A stretch of 22,944 nt of DNA, from assembly GCA_025331435.1 (NCBI GenBank), contig JAIWNI010000216.1, forward strand, positions 1-22,944, given 5' to 3'. The notes beneath the pieces were generated by a model. It was given only the letters and a program-made list of their open reading frames with translations, was not told the origin of the DNA and searched no databases. Made by a program: the position numbers and the translations under genes. This DNA comes from Choanephora cucurbitarum (Eukaryota; Mucoromycota; Mucoromycetes; Mucorales; Choanephoraceae). The first letter of the stretch is position 1. Every line of letters begins with the position of its first letter. Below are positions 20,164 through 22,944 of this stretch, one piece after another.

Positions 20164-21330
20164 CCTGGTGCTGTCTGTATGGATGCTGAAAAAGGATGTA
20201 CCAAAGGATATCCTAAGGAGTTTAATGGTGAAACAACCGTAATTCTAACGGTGGCTATCTAAGTATCGCAGACGTAACAATGGATCTTCAGTGCCAAAGA
20301 CAATCAATGGACACACTTACAACATTGATAATCGATGGATTGTACCACACCATCTGTATCTGTGCTCAAAATATGATGCCCATATTAATGTTGAATTGTG
20401 TTCTTCAATTAACAGCATTAAGTATGTATACAAATATGTGTACAAGGGTCATGATCGGGCCTCAATGTCAGTTGAACAAAACGACGAGATACAATCTTTC
20501 ATTGATGCACGATATGTATCTGCTCCTGAGGCTTGCTGGCGCTTATTCTCTTTCAGTATGCATAAAGAGTTCCCATCACACCAGCGTCTCTCCATTCATC
20601 TTGAAGGTGAGAATTCTGTTATTTCAATGAAGACGATGATATCAACAATGTGTTGGAACGTGCGTCAGTACAGGACACTACTCTTACAAGTTGGTTCAAA
20701 GTAAATGCAGTTGATCCAAATGCTAGATCAATACTGTATCCCAACTTCCTGAAGAATATGTCTGGCACGATGAACATCAACCTAGAAGATGGGAAAAAAG
20801 ACAACGAGGTTTCGGTGGTACTATTGGCAGAATATATGCCATTTCTCCTAGACAATCGGAATTGTATCATCTTCGGATGTTACTTTATCATGTTGCAGGT
20901 GCCGTATCATTTAAAGATATTCGTACTGTCAATGGTGTTGAACATATCACCTTTCAAGATGCTGCCCGTGCTCTTGGATTGCTTGAATCAGATGATCAAT
21001 GGAATCGATGTCTCGACGAAGCTTCTCATACACAATCACCTGTGTCTTTGCGCAGACTTTTTGTTATCATCTTGATATTTTGCTCTCCTTCAAATCCTCA
21101 TCAACTTTGGATGCAATTTAAGGACAAATTATCTGAGGATCATGTTTATCAATTGACTCGAGATCCTTCATTTGATTCTACTCCAAATGGCATCAATGAA
21201 GCAGCTTATGATTATACTTTGTATGACATTGATGAAATTCTAAATACACAACATGGATCAAACCTAACAAGATTCTCTAGATTTCAGCTTCCTACTACTG
21301 ATTCTAGAAGAGATAGCAACAATTGCTGAT
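20164..21330 (+). pseudogene. Helitron Rep tyrosine and linker region
   Basis: The frame 20291-20589 reads NGHTYNIDNRWIVPHHLYLC, AHINVELCSSINSIK, the two-tyrosine Rep motif KYVYKYVYKGHDRA, and ARYVSAPEACWRLFSF. It then shifts near 20610. A further frame includes VLERASVQDTTLTSWFKVNA (20650 on). The frame 20862-21329 is open for 155 codons with GAVSFKDIRTVNGVEHITF and ARALGLLESDDQWNRCLDEA, the typical Helitron linker between Rep and helicase. Up to 21155 this stretch is about 15 % different from the left arm. It retains the tyrosine motif that the left arm has lost. Confidence 0.84.
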
Positions 21331-21720
21331 GTTAACCCCTTTATTTCAAAAACAAATCGGTTAAATGTGCTTACCAGACAAAATTCCGTATCCAATGATA
21401 TTGATAGATTCAATAATGACCAACGCCATGCGTTTGATATTATCATGCAATTATTGAAAGAGATGGTTGTCAATCAACTAATTCTTCAAAAAAAATTTTT
21501 TTTTGCGGAAGAACATCTTTAACAGAAGCAATAGCTATATCGAAAATGTTCCTTTTGGGGGTAGGACTTAGGCTCTCCGGCAGTGGTTTTATACAGTACT
21601 TTCCAGTTGTAAAAAGAGGTAACAGATTTGACATTGTAAATCCATGTACCAGCCAATCTCTTCTCTGCTCATTTTTTACTGTGGCAAAGTTGCAAATCAA
21701 CATGCGAGTCCAATAAATCC
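21331..21720 (+). pseudogene. Pif1-type helicase remnant lacking Walker motifs
   Basis: The Pif1 entry motif is readable (DRFNNDQRHAFDIIMQ, about 21400-21450). The next recognisable piece is VPFGG, an insertion-like RLRLSGSG, then QVLPVVKRGNRFDIVN and LQINMRV (about 21545-21712). The roughly 100-150 residues that should carry the P-loop (GGTGKT-like) and DExx-type motif are replaced by about 100 bp with an AAAAAAAATTTTTTTT tract. The left arm has the same gap at about 1440-1530. The helicase is therefore non-functional. Confidence 0.78.
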
Positions 21721-22412
21721 AAGCAGGTGATGATGCTCCTTTATCAGAACAACTTTAACAACTTGTGAATATACTTTTAGAAATTGGCAGCGGTTCTGTT
21801 AAAAGCTTGAGAACAGCTGTTCACGCTAACAATCACATTACAAGTATGGATTTTATCAAGATCCTTGAATCCATACTTATTCCTGAAGACAATCTTCTCA
21901 ACCTTCTGACCTCTTTTCTGATAAGCCAAGTTTCCGTTTGATGGGTGATTACATGTTTAATTCAAGTGTGTTTTAGTGCTGATACAATCATTGATAGTAA
22001 CCAAGCAATCCAACACATTACCGAATTACTGAGTACGATTGAGAATGGATCGCTCTCACCACATGAGCTAAAACTCAAACTAGGGGTCTCCTATCATGGT
22101 CTTAAGAAACCTGGATCTATCAAAAGGTTTATGTAATCGCACTAGATTAATTATCAGATCTTTAATGCATCATGTAACTGAAGGTACTATTGTAACTGGT
22201 GCATTCGTTGGCTTTGTTGTATGTATTACGCGTATCAAGCTTATTACTGATCATTGAGATGCTATGCAATTTAATCGCCTTCAATCTGCTGAGCTGATTA
22301 AATCTGATCAATTCTATCAGATTAGTTGGTCTGTGGCAGCACGAGTATCTTGCAAAGCGCAGCGTACCATAACATCATGGAAATTGATTATACTGTTATT
22401 TGCTGTATAGTT
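21721..22412 (+). pseudogene. Pif1-type helicase C-terminal remnant
   Basis: A frame at about 21945-22090 reads SLSPHELKLKLG. After a small frameshift PIMVLRNLDLSKGLCNRTRL follows (22090 on) and stays open to a TGA at 22255. This matches the Helitron/Pif1 motif with LRN(L/M)D...GLCNGTRL. The final family motif (TINK-SQGQT-like) is not found. What follows to 22412 has no recognised domain. A 60-codon hydrophobic frame at 22326-22508 overlaps this tail and I do not treat it as a gene. Confidence 0.75.
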
Positions 22413-22575
22413 GTATGTGTAGTTGTATTCATGTTATATGTGCTATTATTTATGACAGGGCATATTACAGCCAATGTCTTTGTGTTATCGCAGTTGGTGA
22501 TTAGGTGAGGTTGAATAGTTTTGTTAGAAGGTAAAGACAGGAGTTTTATTAAAGTCAAATCATCATATACATAAG
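22413..22575. other. Helitron 3' flank without gene
   Basis: This AT-rich DNA joins the last recognisable Helitron sequence to module X. It is mirrored at about 416-584 in the left arm. A short TTATGACAGGGC..VLSQL-like reading could be the end of the helicase but is too weak to call. Confidence 0.4.
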
Positions 22576-22944
22576 AAACGACATAACCAGGATGCTTCTT
22601 CTTCTGGTCAAGCAAAGCTAGAGAAAAGAAAGGGAAAAAAAAGGCAATAGTATTGTGCAAACCTGTCAGCCTTTGCTTTATAAATATAAGTACTTCGAGC
22701 CAGTCTTGCAACAGCCTGACCAGATCAATTCCTTTACTATGAGTGTAACTATATGTCTTCTGCGGTAGCTCAGAAGACAATGATTTATGTTTGTATAGTA
22801 ACGTAAATGCTATACTAGTCTTACAATCTAAAAGAACACACACACACACACACACAAAAGAAAGAGTGAGTGAGTGAGGGAGAGATGATATGTGTGTGTA
22901 TGTGTGTGTATGTGTGTGTGTATGTGTGTGTGTATGTGTGTATG
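22576..22944 (-). repeat. module X, right outer copy, runs off window
   Basis: The same block lies directly downstream of the Helitron remnant: aaacgacataacc at 22576, hairpin 22754-22762/22771-22779, CTAG near 22815-22818, a CA run, then the TG/TA minisatellite at the window end. Its position at the Helitron 3' side fits the idea that X contains the element's terminus. Confidence 0.8.

Larger units (their letters stand above)
18345..22412 (+). mobile_element. decayed autonomous-type Helitron, right arm
   Basis: About 4 kb encodes remains of one Helitron transposase in canonical order: N-terminal Cys clusters, Helitron-like N domain, HUH/tyrosine Rep and Pif1-type helicase. It is cut by frameshifts and stops and has lost the helicase core. 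Most lesions are shared with the left arm, so the element was dead before the arms were duplicated. Helitrons replicate by rolling circle with a Rep-Hel protein; no such activity is possible from this copy. Its 5' end is not identified. The 3' end may lie in the adjoining module X. Individual parts are listed separately. Confidence 0.88.
14457..22944. repeat. right arm of giant inverted repeat
   Basis: This is the reverse-complement partner of the left arm. It carries the same blocks in mirror order: gene-poor 1.3 kb, inner small gene, module X, outer small gene, simple repeats, Helitron, module X. It lacks the LINE and keeps the uninterrupted target site around 19986-19997. It also carries the divergent version of the outer small gene. 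Homology is still running at the window end. Confidence 0.95.

Noticed and set aside
22326..22508. 60-codon hydrophobic frame resembling a membrane protein (mirror 483-665)
   Set aside because: It overlaps the tail of the decayed Helitron helicase in another frame; there is no promoter or second line of evidence.
1..22944. Palindrome as a pure assembly foldback artefact
   Set aside because: One arm has a LINE with a proper target duplication and the other has the empty site. The arms also differ in minisatellite length and in two divergent tracts. A misassembly of two haplotypes is still possible and needs spanning reads.

Overview
The window looks like repeat-rich nuclear DNA of a filamentous fungus, most likely an early-diverging one (Mucoromycota-like). 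The pointers are a 54-nt intron with a TACTAAC branch site, a Helitron with fungal-style Rep/Pif1 remains, an L1-like LINE with a two-knuckle ORF1, and AT-rich intergenic DNA. This assignment is inference. I see no rRNA, tRNA, CRISPR array or prokaryotic operon.

Layout: almost the whole window is one very large inverted repeat. The left arm (1 to about 13903) and the right arm (about 14457 to 22944) are reverse complements around a unique spacer of about 553 bp (13904-14456). Both arms run off the window edges. From the centre outwards each arm holds: (i) about 1.3 kb of sequence without a recognisable gene; (ii) an inner copy of a small secreted-protein gene; (iii) a module here called X, with a perfect 9-bp hairpin and then a (CA)n 12-bp minisatellite; (iv) an outer copy of the same gene; (v) CT/GA and AT simple repeats; (vi) a decayed Helitron of about 4 kb; (vii) a second copy of module X.

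The arms are nearly identical near the centre but differ in three informative places. A 5.25-kb LINE sits inside the Helitron of the left arm only, flanked by a 12-bp target-site duplication, and the right arm carries the matching empty site. A tract of about 1 kb in the Helitron Rep/mid region differs by roughly 15 % by eye (left 1837-2838, right 20164-21155). A tract of about 340 bp over the mature part of the outer small gene differs in the right arm only (17424-17764).

The only genes that look intact are the four copies of the small gene: 64 codons, two exons, signal peptide, TATA box at about -80 and an AATAAA signal. The transposons are broken. The Helitron lacks its helicase Walker motifs and carries a stop just before the HUH motif in both arms. 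The LINE has one nonsense mutation and two frameshifts. The likely history is a tandem gene/Helitron unit that was duplicated into a palindrome, partly homogenised by gene conversion, then hit by the LINE in one arm.
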